The notes under the pieces were generated by a model. The model searched no databases. It was not told the DNA's origin and saw only the letters and a list, made by a program, of their open reading frames with translations. From positions 1 through 22,444 of the forward strand of contig JAVBTG010000083.1 of assembly GCA_031556275.1 (NCBI GenBank): 22,444 nt of DNA, read 5' to 3'. How positions within the stretch are numbered: position 1 is the first letter of the stretch; each line of letters opens with the position of its first letter. Origin of the DNA: JAKPNF01 sp031556275 (GTDB lineage: Bacteria; Verrucomicrobiota; Verrucomicrobiia; Opitutales; JAKPNF01). The translations under genes were made by a program, and so were the position numbers. This document shows positions 1 through 7,982 of the stretch, piece by piece.

Positions 1-1656
1 GCCGAGGCAGGTGATCGTCACCTTGACGGGGTCGAGCATGCAGTCGGTTCCGGCGATGTCTTCTTTGGAAAAACCGTGCCAGTCGTCGTTCTCGCCGAGC
101 GTCCAGCATGCGGGCGTGGAGCTGAGCAGTTCGATCGGCGCGTCCTCGAAGCGGTAGCGTTTTTTGGTCTTCGGGTCTTTGACCTCGCGCGGCTGGAGCA
201 CGTCGAAGAACCAGCCGTCCTTGCCGCGCTCCTGCTTCAGGCGGCGGCCGACGGACACGACCGCTTTGCGGAATCCGATGGCGTCGCGGATGGAGTCCTC
301 CATCAGATTTCTGCCCGCCTCGCCCTCCATCATCGCGACGGCCACGTCGATCGAGGCGATGATCGGATAGAAGGGCGACGTCGTCCCGTGCATCATGAAG
401 GCGTCGTTGAAGTCGTGGTACGTCAGCGGCGCGCGCGGGCTGTTGCGCACGTGGATCATCGAGGCCATCGACATCGACGGCAGCATCTTGTGCGTGGACT
501 GCACCGCGAAGATGGCGGGCTGGTTCGGCAGCTTGGGGTCGACCCCCATCGCGAAACGCCCCGCGTAGAGCGGGTGGAATTTGGCGTAGGCGTACCACGC
601 CTCGTCGAAATGCAGGCGCGGGGCGCTTTTCCCCAAAGCCTCGACCACCTTGTTCACGTTGTAGCAAAAGCCGTCGTAGGTGCAGTTGGTGACGACCGCG
701 TAGGTCGGTTTCGGCGAGGCCGCGCCCTTGGCCAGCGCGCTCTTTTTGACCAGCTCGTTGACGTGCTCGGCGCTCAGGCGCTTGGCGGGGATCGGCCCGA
801 TCATGCCGTAGCCGTTGCGCGTGGGTTTCAGATAGACGGGGCGCGCCTGGCTGAGCGTCAGGCCGTGGTTGAGCGACTTGTGGCAGTTACGGTCGACGAC
901 GGCGATGTCGTTGGCCCCGATGATGCCCTGTGTGACGATGCGGTTTGACGCGGACGAGCCGCCCACGACGTAAAACGTCCAGTCCGCGCCGAAGACTTGC
1001 GCGGCCTTGTTTTCCGAGGCCTTCGGCGGGCCCGCGTGCTCGAGGTAGTCGCCCATCTCGCTCGTGGCGATGCCGATGTCGGCGCGCATGATGTTTTCGC
1101 CGAAAAAGTTGATGAACTCCACGCCGACGGGGTGTTTTAGATAGGCCATGCCGCCCATGTGCCCCGGGCAGTCCCAGTAATAGTCGCCGCTTTCGGCGAA
1201 GTTTTTGAGGGCTTTAAAATACGGGGGGAGCAGCTGGGCGTAGTACTGTTCGACGGCCGTGCCGATGCGCTCCGCGATGAAGGGCGGGGTCTCGGAAAAC
1301 AGGTAGACATATTCCGTCACCACCTCGAGCAATTCGAGCGGCAGCGACAGGGCCGTCTCCTTTTCCGAAACCAAAAAGACGGGCATTTTCAGGCCTCTGG
1401 CGCGGATCAGCGCGGCCAGCTCGGAGGCCTCTTTTTTGGCCGCCGCGTCGTCGCGCCCCCAGTGGAGCACCAGGCCGCTGAAATGTGGGCTAGCCCTTAG
1501 GTATGTGAGCGCGTCCGTTAAAACGGGGGCCGTGTGAACGTTGAAGTTGAGCGCTGCGACCGCCTTGCCCAATTCCTTGAGCGTGGCGAAGGCGGGTGCG
1601 TCATCACGCAACGACGGGACGTTGGTGGTGAACAGTACGTTTGGGTTGATTTTCAT
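1..1656 (-). CDS. adiA: Biodegradative arginine decarboxylase, AdiA-like (3' end beyond the window)
   Basis: PLP-dependent amino acid decarboxylase of the Orn/Lys/Arg class (fold type I). It is predicted to convert arginine to agmatine and CO2 in the cytoplasm, consuming a proton; in enteric bacteria this serves acid resistance. I translated the minus strand from the ATG at 1654-1656 and obtained 552 residues open to the window edge; AdiA is about 755 residues, so roughly a quarter is missing here. Visible: an N-terminal response-regulator-like wing domain (about 1-130), then the PLP domain with VVDRNCHKS (253-261), RLHFDEAWY (347-355) and the Schiff-base lysine in QSTHKML at K390. These segments match remembered E. 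coli AdiA closely (its lysine is K386). Lysine or ornithine specificity is less likely but not excluded. No antiporter gene adjoins the 5' side. All long plus-strand frames opposite this gene are shadows. Confidence 0.9.
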   Translation of the reverse strand, partial: MKINPNVLFTTNVPSLRDDAPAFATLKELGKAVAALNFNVHTAPVLTDALTYLRASPHFSGLVLHWGRDDAAAKKEASELAALIRARGLKMPVFLVSEKETALSLPLELLEVVTEYVYLFSETPPFIAERIGTAVEQYYAQLLPPYFKALKNFAESGDYYWDCPGHMGGMAYLKHPVGVEFINFFGENIMRADIGIATSEMGDYLEHAGPPKASENKAAQVFGADWTFYVVGGSSASNRIVTQGIIGANDIAVVDRNCHKSLNHGLTLSQARPVYLKPTRNGYGMIGPIPAKRLSAEHVNELVKKSALAKGAASPKPTYAVVTNCTYDGFCYNVNKVVEALGKSAPRLHFDEAWYAYAKFHPLYAGRFAMGVDPKLPNQPAIFAVQSTHKMLPSMSMASMIHVRNSPRAPLTYHDFNDAFMMHGTTSPFYPIIASIDVAVAMMEGEAGRNLMEDSIRDAIGFRKAVVSVGRRLKQERGKDGWFFDVLQPREVKDPKTKKRYRFEDAPIELLSSTPACWTLGENDDWHGFSKEDIAGTDCMLDPVKVTITCLG

Positions 1657-1721
1657 GGATCATGCGTGCTTGGGGTTTTTGGATAATACTGCCCTGGGCG
1701 AACACCGGGGAGGGATCGCGT

Positions 1722-1739
1722 TTTTCCGGATGCGGAAAA
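1722..1739. repeat. Short inverted repeat in the divergent adiA/radical SAM intergenic region
   Basis: TTTTCCG (1722-1728), a 4-base loop, then CGGAAAA (1733-1739). It lies 66 bp upstream of the adiA-like start. It could be a regulator site or a small hairpin; no U-run follows it, so it is not a terminator. The rest of 1657-1985, outside the candidate promoter at 1909-1937, shows nothing recognisable. Confidence 0.3.
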
Positions 1740-1908
1740 CTCGTGCACGAAGCATGCCCATAGAACGTTATAGGTGAAACTGATGGTCAACGTATGTCTC
1801 GTTCCGTTAAAAATCAAATGACGCCAAAAAAAACCATATCTGGTGCGGCGTTTTTACGGGGCATGGGAATGCGTCGGCGTGTTCATGCCGGGAAATTCCA
1901 CGGCTTTC

Positions 1909-1937
1909 TTGACATGGCGGCGTTACGCGTTTATTCA
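1909..1937 (+). promoter_or_regulatory. Candidate sigma70 promoter for the radical SAM gene
   Basis: Perfect -35 TTGACA (1909-1914), 17-base spacer, weak -10 TATTCA (1932-1937). It ends 48 bp before the ATG at 1986. Because it sits inside the longest possible reading frame, it argues for the ATG at 1986 rather than the upstream start at 1794. Confidence 0.4.
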
Positions 1938-1985
1938 AATAACGGACAATCCCATTGCCTTGATAAAGGGACGGCCCCCCGAGCC

Positions 1986-3485
1986 ATGGAAAAGAGATTT
2001 AGAGCGCTTTTGATCTATCCGGAGTTTCCTGTCACTTACTGGAGCTTTAAGTACGCGCTTAAATTCATCGGCAAAAGGGCCAGCCTTCCGCCGCTGGGCC
2101 TTGCGACGATAGCGGGGATGCTTCCGCCCCACTGGGAAATTAGGCTTGTGGACATGAACGTCGAGCGCCTGAAAACCCGCGACATAGAAAATTGCGACAT
2201 GGTTTTCCTAAGCGCGATGTCGGTGCAGCAGGACAGCGCGCAAAAGACAATCCGGTTGTGCCAGCGCATGGGCAAAAAAGTCGTCTGCGGCGGCCCCATG
2301 TTCTCCTGCGAGCCGGAAAAATATTTTTTTGCCGACACCCTTGTCCTCAACGAGGCCGAGACGAATCTGCCCGATTTCCTCGCCGATTTGGAAAGGGGAG
2401 GCGTCAAAAAAGTTTACGACAAGAAGGACTATCCCGGCATGGCGCACACGCCCATTCCCCGATGGGATTTGGTCAAAGTGAAAAAGTACGCCTCGATGAG
2501 CGTGCAGTTCTCGCGCGGCTGTCCTTTTGACTGCGATTTTTGCAACGTGACCTCGCTGTTCGGCCGCGCCCCGCGCGTCAAAGACGCCGGGCAGATCATC
2601 GCCGAGCTGGACGCGCTCATGGCGCGGGGCTGGAAGGGGAACGTCTTTTTCGTGGACGACAATTTTATCGGAAACAAGGCCTTTTTAAAAAGCACACTGC
2701 TGCCGGAACTGATCAAATGGCAGCAATCGCGCAGGGTGAAGATTCCCTTCTTCACGGAAGCTTCCATCAACCTCGCGGACGACGACGCGCTGATGGCGAT
2801 GATGCGCGTCGCCGGGTTCGACTCGGTCTTCATCGGCATCGAGACGCCGAACGAGGCGTCGCTGGCCTGCTGCAACAAAAAGCACAACCAAAACCGGGAC
2901 CTTGTGGCGTGCGTCAAAAAAATCCAGCGCTACGGGATGCAGGTGCAGGGCGGGTTTATCGTGGGCTTCGATTCCGACACGGAGAGCATTTTTGAGCGGC
3001 AGGTGAGCTTTATCAAAAACAGCGGAATCGTGATCGCGATGGTCGGCATCCTGCAGGCGCCCATGGGCACGAAGCTGTACAATAAGATGAAAGAGGCCGG
3101 ACGCATCGCCAGCGACTGGTCGGGCAACAACGTCGCCGCCGCCACGAACATCGTCACCAAAATGAACATGCAGACCCTCGGCGAGGGCTACCGCATGATA
3201 TTGGAAAAAATTTACTCGCCCAAAAACTACTACCGGCGCATACGCGAGTTTTTGTCGTCTTACCAGAAGCCCGAAATACGGGGCCGCGTGAGCTTTTCAG
3301 AACTGATGGCGTTTTTCAGGGCGGGGTTGCGGCTGGGCGTTTTCAGCTCAGGGCGCTGCGGCTATTGGGGTCTGCTGTGGTGGGTGATGCTCAAAAAACG
3401 GGCCTGCCTGCCGGAGGCCGTGCGCCTGTCGATCATGGGCCTGCATTTCAGGAAAATCACCGCGCGCGTTTACACGGGTGGGTGA
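1986..3485 (+). CDS. B12-binding radical SAM protein, HpnP-like / DUF4070 type
   Basis: Cobalamin-binding domain followed by a radical SAM domain; members usually methylate unreactive carbons or rearrange lipid or secondary-metabolite precursors. The chosen ATG at 1986 begins MEKRFRALLIYPEFP, which is the usual start of the B12-binding Rossmann domain. The frame stays open 64 codons further up to 1794, but that stretch has no domain character and contains a candidate promoter. The CxxxCxxC iron-sulfur motif is in RGCPFDCDFCNV; downstream FFVDDNFIGN and GGFIVGFDSDT are typical of the core. The C-terminal third resembles the DUF4070 extension seen in hopanoid C-2 methylase HpnP and relatives. 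Length is 499 residues. No hopanoid or other lipid biosynthetic gene is adjacent, so the substrate is unknown and I do not assign hpnP. It converges on the next gene with a 20-bp gap. Confidence 0.8.
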   Translation: MEKRFRALLIYPEFPVTYWSFKYALKFIGKRASLPPLGLATIAGMLPPHWEIRLVDMNVERLKTRDIENCDMVFLSAMSVQQDSAQKTIRLCQRMGKKVVCGGPMFSCEPEKYFFADTLVLNEAETNLPDFLADLERGGVKKVYDKKDYPGMAHTPIPRWDLVKVKKYASMSVQFSRGCPFDCDFCNVTSLFGRAPRVKDAGQIIAELDALMARGWKGNVFFVDDNFIGNKAFLKSTLLPELIKWQQSRRVKIPFFTEASINLADDDALMAMMRVAGFDSVFIGIETPNEASLACCNKKHNQNRDLVACVKKIQRYGMQVQGGFIVGFDSDTESIFERQVSFIKNSGIVIAMVGILQAPMGTKLYNKMKEAGRIASDWSGNNVAAATNIVTKMNMQTLGEGYRMILEKIYSPKNYYRRIREFLSSYQKPEIRGRVSFSELMAFFRAGLRLGVFSSGRCGYWGLLWWVMLKKRACLPEAVRLSIMGLHFRKITARVYTGG

Positions 3486-3505
3486 TTAAGGGTGTCTTTC
3501 AATTC

Positions 3506-4405
3506 CTAGTTCGCCCGCGATATTTTTAGCTGGAGGATCGCTTTCTTGTCGCCGCGCGTGGTGAAGGCGGCCTTCGCGTCGTATTGGGAAGGGAAGTTGA
3601 CAACCTCGATTTTGGCGTCCTTTGATTTTATCGTGTCGGCCTCGACGAGCGTGAGGGTTTTGGGCGGGCCTTTGTAGGCTTTTCCGTCGATGCGGATGAG
3701 GCTTTGGGGCGCGAAAATGGCGGTGTTGCCCTTCCAGTTGAGGGTGGAGACGCCCTCATCGTCCAATTCGAATATCAGGGTTCCGCTGGGGCGGAAATCC
3801 AGTTTGTTGGTGTTGGGAGAGTTGGCGGAAATATTGGCTTTGCTCCCCTTGATTACGAGCGTGCCCACTTGCGTGTTCGGATGAATACCTCCGACGATGA
3901 TGCCGCCAGCGAATTTTCCGCCGCTGATTTCAAAACGCCCCGTGCCCGAATGTGTGGCAGCGTCGGCGATCAGCAGGAAGCCAGAGTTGGTGGGGTTTTG
4001 CATGATCAGCTCTCCTCCCGTGAGGTAGCCTTCGGCAGTGGAGTTGACTTGCCATCCGGCCCCTATCGTGATGACGGAAAACTTTGCCTTAGCCCCGTCC
4101 TCAATGCGGATCGTGGCCAGCTTTTCGCCGCGCGTGCCGAGGGAAAGTTTTACGGTGTTATCGGCTTTTCCACGGATCGTCAGCGTGTCGCCCGCACACA
4201 CGTAGGCACGCACAAACCCGTCGGGCACTTGCCCCGTGGACCAATCGCGCGCGCGGTTCCAGTCGGTGGCGCGGGTTTTGGTGAACATCATGGGGGCCTC
4301 CTCGTAATTGACGGGGGCGGCGTGGATAGCAGCCGTCGCGCCGAGAAGGAGAACTCCGCGCAGCAGGGTGCTTGCGCGGAAAATGTGCGGGAAGGGCTTA
4401 TTCAT
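3506..4405 (-). CDS. Secreted protein of unknown function coupled to the GH32 gene
   Basis: 299 residues. A signal peptide is clear (basic start MNKPFPHIFR, hydrophobic LLRGVLLLGATAAI, cleavage near IHA-AP). The mature part has a WNRARDWSTGQVPDG segment and many short glycine- and threonine-rich beta strands (ITIGAGWQVN, GYLTGGELIM, GRFEISGGKF, GTLVIKGSK). This is the look of the beta-helical or autotransporter-like passenger domains common in verrucomicrobial secreted proteins. There is no PEP-CTERM anchor or catalytic motif that I can recognise. Its start overlaps the end of the upstream GH32 gene by 8 bp, so the two are almost certainly co-transcribed and translationally coupled. A role as a surface glycan-binding partner of the fructosidase is inference. 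Confidence 0.7.
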   Translation of the reverse strand: MNKPFPHIFRASTLLRGVLLLGATAAIHAAPVNYEEAPMMFTKTRATDWNRARDWSTGQVPDGFVRAYVCAGDTLTIRGKADNTVKLSLGTRGEKLATIRIEDGAKAKFSVITIGAGWQVNSTAEGYLTGGELIMQNPTNSGFLLIADAATHSGTGRFEISGGKFAGGIIVGGIHPNTQVGTLVIKGSKANISANSPNTNKLDFRPSGTLIFELDDEGVSTLNWKGNTAIFAPQSLIRIDGKAYKGPPKTLTLVEADTIKSKDAKIEVVNFPSQYDAKAAFTTRGDKKAILQLKISRAN

Positions 4406-6554
4406 AAATGCTCTTCATTTGCCAGAGCTCGAGCGATTTCAGCGCGGCGTCGGCCCCCTGCGAGCGCAACGAGATGCCCACGCTGTCTTTGCGGCCCGGA
4501 TAAACGCGCAGGGACACGCACTGTTTGCCGTTGGCGAAAACTTCAACGACGCTCTTGTCGATGAACACGCGCAGTTTTAACAGTTCCCCGTCCTTCAGAT
4601 AAAGGGGCGCTGTTTCCGGCGCGCGCGATTGCGCGTCGGGGAGGGTGGAGGAGCGCCCCGTGTCGATGCTCAGCAGGCCGTCGCGCTGCAGGCCGCGGTT
4701 GTCCATGTATTCCCTGTGGGCGAACCCGCGCTTGGGGTAAAAGACGATGCGGGTGACTTCCTCGCTGTCGGGGGATTTTAGCACGTTAAATTCGAGCATC
4801 TGCGCTTGGGCGCAGTCGATCTCGGCGGAGAGTTCGACGGCGTTGCCCGAAAATCCCTCGAGGACGACTTCGGTGTTGGCGGGCAGGGCGACGGAGGCCG
4901 TCGACTGGCGGTTGTAACGCAGCGAGTCGGTGTCGCCGCACGGCTCCACGCGCAGTTGGGAGATGGTGTCCGTCTCGTCCAAGGCCAGGCGGCGCGGCAG
5001 CGACATGATGCCGTTCCAGCCCACGGGCTTGATGCCCTCGTTCATGTTGAAGATGGCGATGATGCCGCCCTTGCCGTCCGGAGCCGCCGAGGGGGCGTGC
5101 AGGCCGCCCGGGTTCATGGAACCGAAATTGAAATTGCCGCCGTCGGTGATCTCGAACTTTTGACGCTGCGTGTTGTAATTGCCGATCATGTATTTGCCGC
5201 CCGACATGTGGCTGAAGTGCAGGAGCATGTACTTGCCGCCGATCGGCCAGAAATAGGGGCAGGCCCCGTCGTCGCCTGTCAGGCCGTAAAAATCGCCCTC
5301 GAGGAAGGAGTGCAGGTATTCCCAATTCACCAAGTCTTTGGAGCGGTGCAACCACTCTTTGCGGATGCGCTTTTTGCCCGGGCCTTCGGGACGGCTGCCC
5401 GCTGTGAGGGCGTAATAATAGTCCCCCTCTTTCCAGATGCAGGGATCGAACACGTTGTAGGGGAGCGTCTCGCCGGGTTTGGGCAGGGGAATGACGGTTT
5501 TGTTGGTGAGCTTTTCCCAATTAAGCAACAGGGGATCGTTCGAGACGGCCACCATGCTGCCGACTTTGGTGCCGTGGTACATGGCGATGACGCGGTCTTT
5601 TTCCACCAGCGCGGAGCCGGAGAAAACGGCGTGCTCCGGGTCGGGATAAATGGCGTAGGGCAGGTCGCGCCAGTGGATTAGGTCTTTGCTGACGGCGTGG
5701 CCCCAGTGCTGGCGCGGGTCGGCGGGCGGGTAGGCTTGGTAAAACAGATGCCATTCGCCGTTCCAATAGCTCAGGCCGTTCGGGTCGTTGGTGCGTCCCG
5801 CCGGGCTGGTGAAATGGTAGAGCGGCAGGTGAGGGTCGCCCTTGCGGGCGTCGCGCGATTCGCGGAAGGAGGCCACAATGGGGTTGTCTTTGAGCTGCGC
5901 CTCCTGGTCTTCCCGCGTGCCGGAAAATGTGTAGTGCGGGATCAGGGATTTGTGGCCGAGGTCGGCGAAGGGTGGGATGTTGGCGTCGTTCGTCTGGATG
6001 ATATCGTCGACAAGGATATGGCCCCAGATCGTTTTGTGGCTGTCGACGATGCGCAGGGTCGCCTGCTTGCCCTTGAGCTCGCGCACGTCCCAGTTTTTCC
6101 ATTCCAAAATCTCGCGGCCCGCGCTGTCTTTGCGCTGGGAGCCGACCGCCGTGCGGACGACCTTGCCGTCCACGAGCAAATTCATGCAGGTTTGCCCCGC
6201 GTGCGCGCCGCCGCCGATCAGGAATTTGATAAAATCGCGCTCGATAGTGAAGGCGGGAGACGTGAGCGTGCCGACGGCCCCGTCGTTGGGCAAGTAGGTG
6301 TTGACGAGCCGCGCTCCCTGAAAACCCACCACCTTGTTGGGGGGCGGCGGGATATTCGCCTTTGCGGGGGCTTGGCCGAAGGCCGCGCCCTCGATCGTCC
6401 AGTCGCCATAGGTGCCGCCCTCGAAGTCCGCGACGAGGATGTCTTGGCCCGGGGCGCTTTGGGCGAAAGCGGCGGGCGAGGCGGTCAGGCACAGAAGCGT
6501 CGCGCAGACGCCGGACAAAGCAGGAAAAATGGAGTTTTTCTTTGAGTGGGACAT
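4398..6554 (-). CDS. Secreted GH32 beta-fructosidase (levanase/inulinase-like) with N-terminal binding domain
   Basis: 718 residues. Signal peptide at 1-31 (AAFAQSA). Residues about 38-187 form a beta-sandwich module (ILVADFEGGTYGDW, FIKFLIGGG, MNLLVDGKVVRTA) of the kind preceding many bacterial levanases. The GH32 five-bladed propeller starts near 240 with TNDPNG (nucleophile D257); HWRDLP, FSGSA and the VFDP block (D370, transition-state stabiliser) follow. The C-terminal sandwich has RVFIDKSVVEVFANG. It should hydrolyse fructans or sucrose-type linkages outside the cytoplasm. Odd: where GH32 enzymes normally carry the acid/base glutamate in an ECP motif, this reads GDDGACP (A431 at the Glu position), and the usual RDP reads FDP. 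It may belong to a variant subfamily or have altered activity. It is divergent from the SorC regulator, with the shared operator at 6657-6668. Confidence 0.88.
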   Translation of the reverse strand: MSHSKKNSIFPALSGVCATLLCLTASPAAFAQSAPGQDILVADFEGGTYGDWTIEGAAFGQAPAKANIPPPPNKVVGFQGARLVNTYLPNDGAVGTLTSPAFTIERDFIKFLIGGGAHAGQTCMNLLVDGKVVRTAVGSQRKDSAGREILEWKNWDVRELKGKQATLRIVDSHKTIWGHILVDDIIQTNDANIPPFADLGHKSLIPHYTFSGTREDQEAQLKDNPIVASFRESRDARKGDPHLPLYHFTSPAGRTNDPNGLSYWNGEWHLFYQAYPPADPRQHWGHAVSKDLIHWRDLPYAIYPDPEHAVFSGSALVEKDRVIAMYHGTKVGSMVAVSNDPLLLNWEKLTNKTVIPLPKPGETLPYNVFDPCIWKEGDYYYALTAGSRPEGPGKKRIRKEWLHRSKDLVNWEYLHSFLEGDFYGLTGDDGACPYFWPIGGKYMLLHFSHMSGGKYMIGNYNTQRQKFEITDGGNFNFGSMNPGGLHAPSAAPDGKGGIIAIFNMNEGIKPVGWNGIMSLPRRLALDETDTISQLRVEPCGDTDSLRYNRQSTASVALPANTEVVLEGFSGNAVELSAEIDCAQAQMLEFNVLKSPDSEEVTRIVFYPKRGFAHREYMDNRGLQRDGLLSIDTGRSSTLPDAQSRAPETAPLYLKDGELLKLRVFIDKSVVEVFANGKQCVSLRVYPGRKDSVGISLRSQGADAALKSLELWQMKSIYE

Positions 6555-6613
6555 GGGGAATTTTGATGTGCGGGCTATTCGAGCCGAATTATATGGCGGC
6601 GGCCCTCCGAGTA

Positions 6614-6644
6614 ACTATGAACTATTTTGCGCTTTTCCTGTCAA
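6614..6644 (-). promoter_or_regulatory. Candidate promoter of the GH32 operon
   Basis: On the minus strand a perfect -35 TTGACA (plus-strand 6644 down to 6639) is followed 19 bases later by CATAGT (6619-6614), a moderate -10. Operator A ends 12 bp upstream of this -35. The long spacer lowers confidence in the -10. Confidence 0.35.
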
Positions 6645-6656
6645 TTAATTAATCGA

Positions 6657-6668
6657 GAATAAATATTC
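6657..6668. promoter_or_regulatory. Operator A of the SorC regulon (GAATAAATATTC)
   Basis: GAATA and TATTC arms around AA. It is identical to the sites at 6810 and 7865. It lies upstream of the -35 of the divergent GH32 gene, separated by 12 bp. Confidence 0.65.
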
Positions 6669-6777
6669 TAAAAACGGGCCGCATGACGGTCCCGCGGCGG
6701 ACGGGGATCGTTGGATGATCGCTTTGCCATTCAAATACCGGCTGAATGGGCGTGCAATACTTTCATTGAAAATTGAC

Positions 6778-6806
6778 TTGGATTGGGCGTGGTATGGCGT
6801 TATTAT
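6778..6806 (+). promoter_or_regulatory. Candidate promoter of the SorC regulator gene
   Basis: Weak -35 TTGGAT (6778-6783), 17-base spacer, good -10 TATTAT (6801-6806). Operator B begins 3 bp after the -10, so it would cover the transcription start. A TTGACT at 6773 is also present, but its spacing to a -10 is poor. Confidence 0.4.
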
Positions 6807-6809
6807 TCC

Positions 6810-6821
6810 GAATAAATATTC
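6810..6821. promoter_or_regulatory. Operator B of the SorC regulon (GAATAAATATTC)
   Basis: Identical 12-mer to operators A and C. It ends 8 bp before the regulator's ATG at 6830 and sits where the transcription start should be, the position expected for negative autoregulation. Confidence 0.65.
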
Positions 6822-6829
6822 ATTTTCTT

Positions 6830-7816
6830 ATGGACAAAAATGCCATCGAACCCGAACTCGTCACGCGTGTGGCGCGCCTGTATTACGTCGATAATTTGCC
6901 GCAGACGGAGATCGCGCGCATCATATCGGGCTCGCAGGCCAAGGTCTGCCGGTTGCTGCGCACGGCGCGCGAATTGGGCGTGGTGCGCATTTCCGTGGAC
7001 GAGTTTCCCTCGCGCGTGACCGAGCTGGAGGAGGAGCTGTGCAAGGTGCTGCCGTTGAAACGCGCCGTCGTCATCCGCAATTTTCCCAAAGAGGCCGCGT
7101 TTCCTTCCGGCCTGACGGCGGGTCCCTCCCTTCAGGTCGTCTATTTCGGCGCGCCCGTCTTGGCGGAAATGATCAAGCCCGGCGATGTGATCGGCCTGAC
7201 CAGCAGCCGCACGCTGGCCGAATTGGTGCGGAATTTGCGCACGTTTTGCAATCCGAGGGGCTTGCATGTGGTGCAGCTGATGGGGTGCTTGGGTGAAACG
7301 CCGCGCGAAAACGACGCCTTTGAATTGAGCCGCCAAGTCGCCTCCACTTTTAACGGGACGCTGTACGCGCTGAACGCGCCCGTTTTGATGGACACGCCGC
7401 AGCTGTGCCGCAGCCTCTTGGAGATGGACTTGTTGAAATCCGTATGGCGGATGTTCGACGAGATGGACGTCGCCTTGGTGGGGGTCGGCTGCCTCGAGCA
7501 CTCGACGCTGTTCGACCGCAAAATTTTGGACGCCAATTACCTTAAAAAGCTGCGCAAGATGGGCGGGGTAGGGGAAATGTGCGGACGGTTCTTCGACGCC
7601 AAGGGGCAGGAGTTTGATAAAAGCCTGAGTGAGCGCACGATCAGCATGCCGCTGGAAAAGTTGCGCAAAATCCCGCTGGTGGTCGCGGCCACGGCCGGCG
7701 CCGAGCGAGCCGAGGCGGTGACGGTGGCGGCACGCACGGGATTGATCAACATGCTCATCATCGACGAGGCGGGGGCGCGGGCGGCCGTGGAGTTTGCGCG
7801 CACCTCGAAGAAGTAG
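6830..7816 (+). CDS. SorC-family sugar-responsive transcriptional regulator
   Basis: 328 residues. The N-terminal helix-turn-helix (about 8-55) shows the family pattern RVARLYYVDNLPQTEIARII followed by a recognition helix around SQAKVCRLL. The remainder is the SorC/DeoR-type sugar-phosphate binding domain, with VVQLMGCLG, ALVGVGCL and GEMCGRFFD characteristic of the family. Such proteins are usually tetramers that bind short AT-rich palindromes and respond to a phosphorylated sugar or triose. I chose the ATG at 6830 over the one at 6773 because the 19 extra residues would be encoded across the promoter and operator B and match nothing in the family. Six copies of the same palindrome surround genes of this island, and one lies at this gene's own promoter, so this protein is the obvious candidate to bind them. 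Ligand unknown; a triose or sugar phosphate from the pathway is a guess. Confidence 0.85.
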   Translation: MDKNAIEPELVTRVARLYYVDNLPQTEIARIISGSQAKVCRLLRTARELGVVRISVDEFPSRVTELEEELCKVLPLKRAVVIRNFPKEAAFPSGLTAGPSLQVVYFGAPVLAEMIKPGDVIGLTSSRTLAELVRNLRTFCNPRGLHVVQLMGCLGETPRENDAFELSRQVASTFNGTLYALNAPVLMDTPQLCRSLLEMDLLKSVWRMFDEMDVALVGVGCLEHSTLFDRKILDANYLKKLRKMGGVGEMCGRFFDAKGQEFDKSLSERTISMPLEKLRKIPLVVAATAGAERAEAVTVAARTGLINMLIIDEAGARAAVEFARTSKK

Positions 7817-7864
7817 GGGTGTTTCGGAGCGCGGCGGGGTTGGCGTGTGCGGGATGCCTTAATT

Positions 7865-7876
7865 GAATAAATATTC
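7865..7876. promoter_or_regulatory. Operator C of the SorC regulon (GAATAAATATTC)
   Basis: Third identical copy. It precedes the -35 of the EEP-glpT transcription unit by exactly 12 bp, the same spacing as operator A to the GH32 -35. Confidence 0.65.
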
Positions 7877-7888
7877 CCGGTTAAATAT

Positions 7889-7917
7889 TTGACTTAAGGC
7901 GATCCGGTTCATTGAAT
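7889..7917 (+). promoter_or_regulatory. Candidate promoter of the EEP-glpT unit
   Basis: -35 TTGACT (7889-7894), 17-base spacer, -10 TTGAAT (7912-7917). Transcription would start near 7924, just before the hairpin at 7934. Confidence 0.45.
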
Positions 7918-7933
7918 AGACCTGTTTTTGCGC

Positions 7934-7954
7934 GCGCCTTCGGGCGCCTTTTTT
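7934..7954 (+). terminator. Intrinsic terminator, possibly a leader attenuator
   Basis: GCGCC, a TTCG tetraloop, GGCGC, then C and six T. This is a textbook stem and U-run. It is the first terminator after the SorC gene, but it also lies between the candidate promoter at 7889-7917 and the EEP start at 7983, so it could terminate the new transcript early. Confidence 0.65.
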
Positions 7955-7982
7955 CGACAACCCCCCATTTGATTATCGCCGT

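Noticed and set aside
76..948. Long plus-strand frame opposite the arginine decarboxylase
   Set aside because: His/Arg/Val-rich, no domain; it is the complement of a gene whose minus-strand translation matches AdiA throughout.
4786..6545. Long antisense and alternate frames across the GH32 gene
   Set aside because: Arg/His/Pro-rich shadow translations produced by GC-rich codon usage; the GH32 frame is continuous with family motifs.
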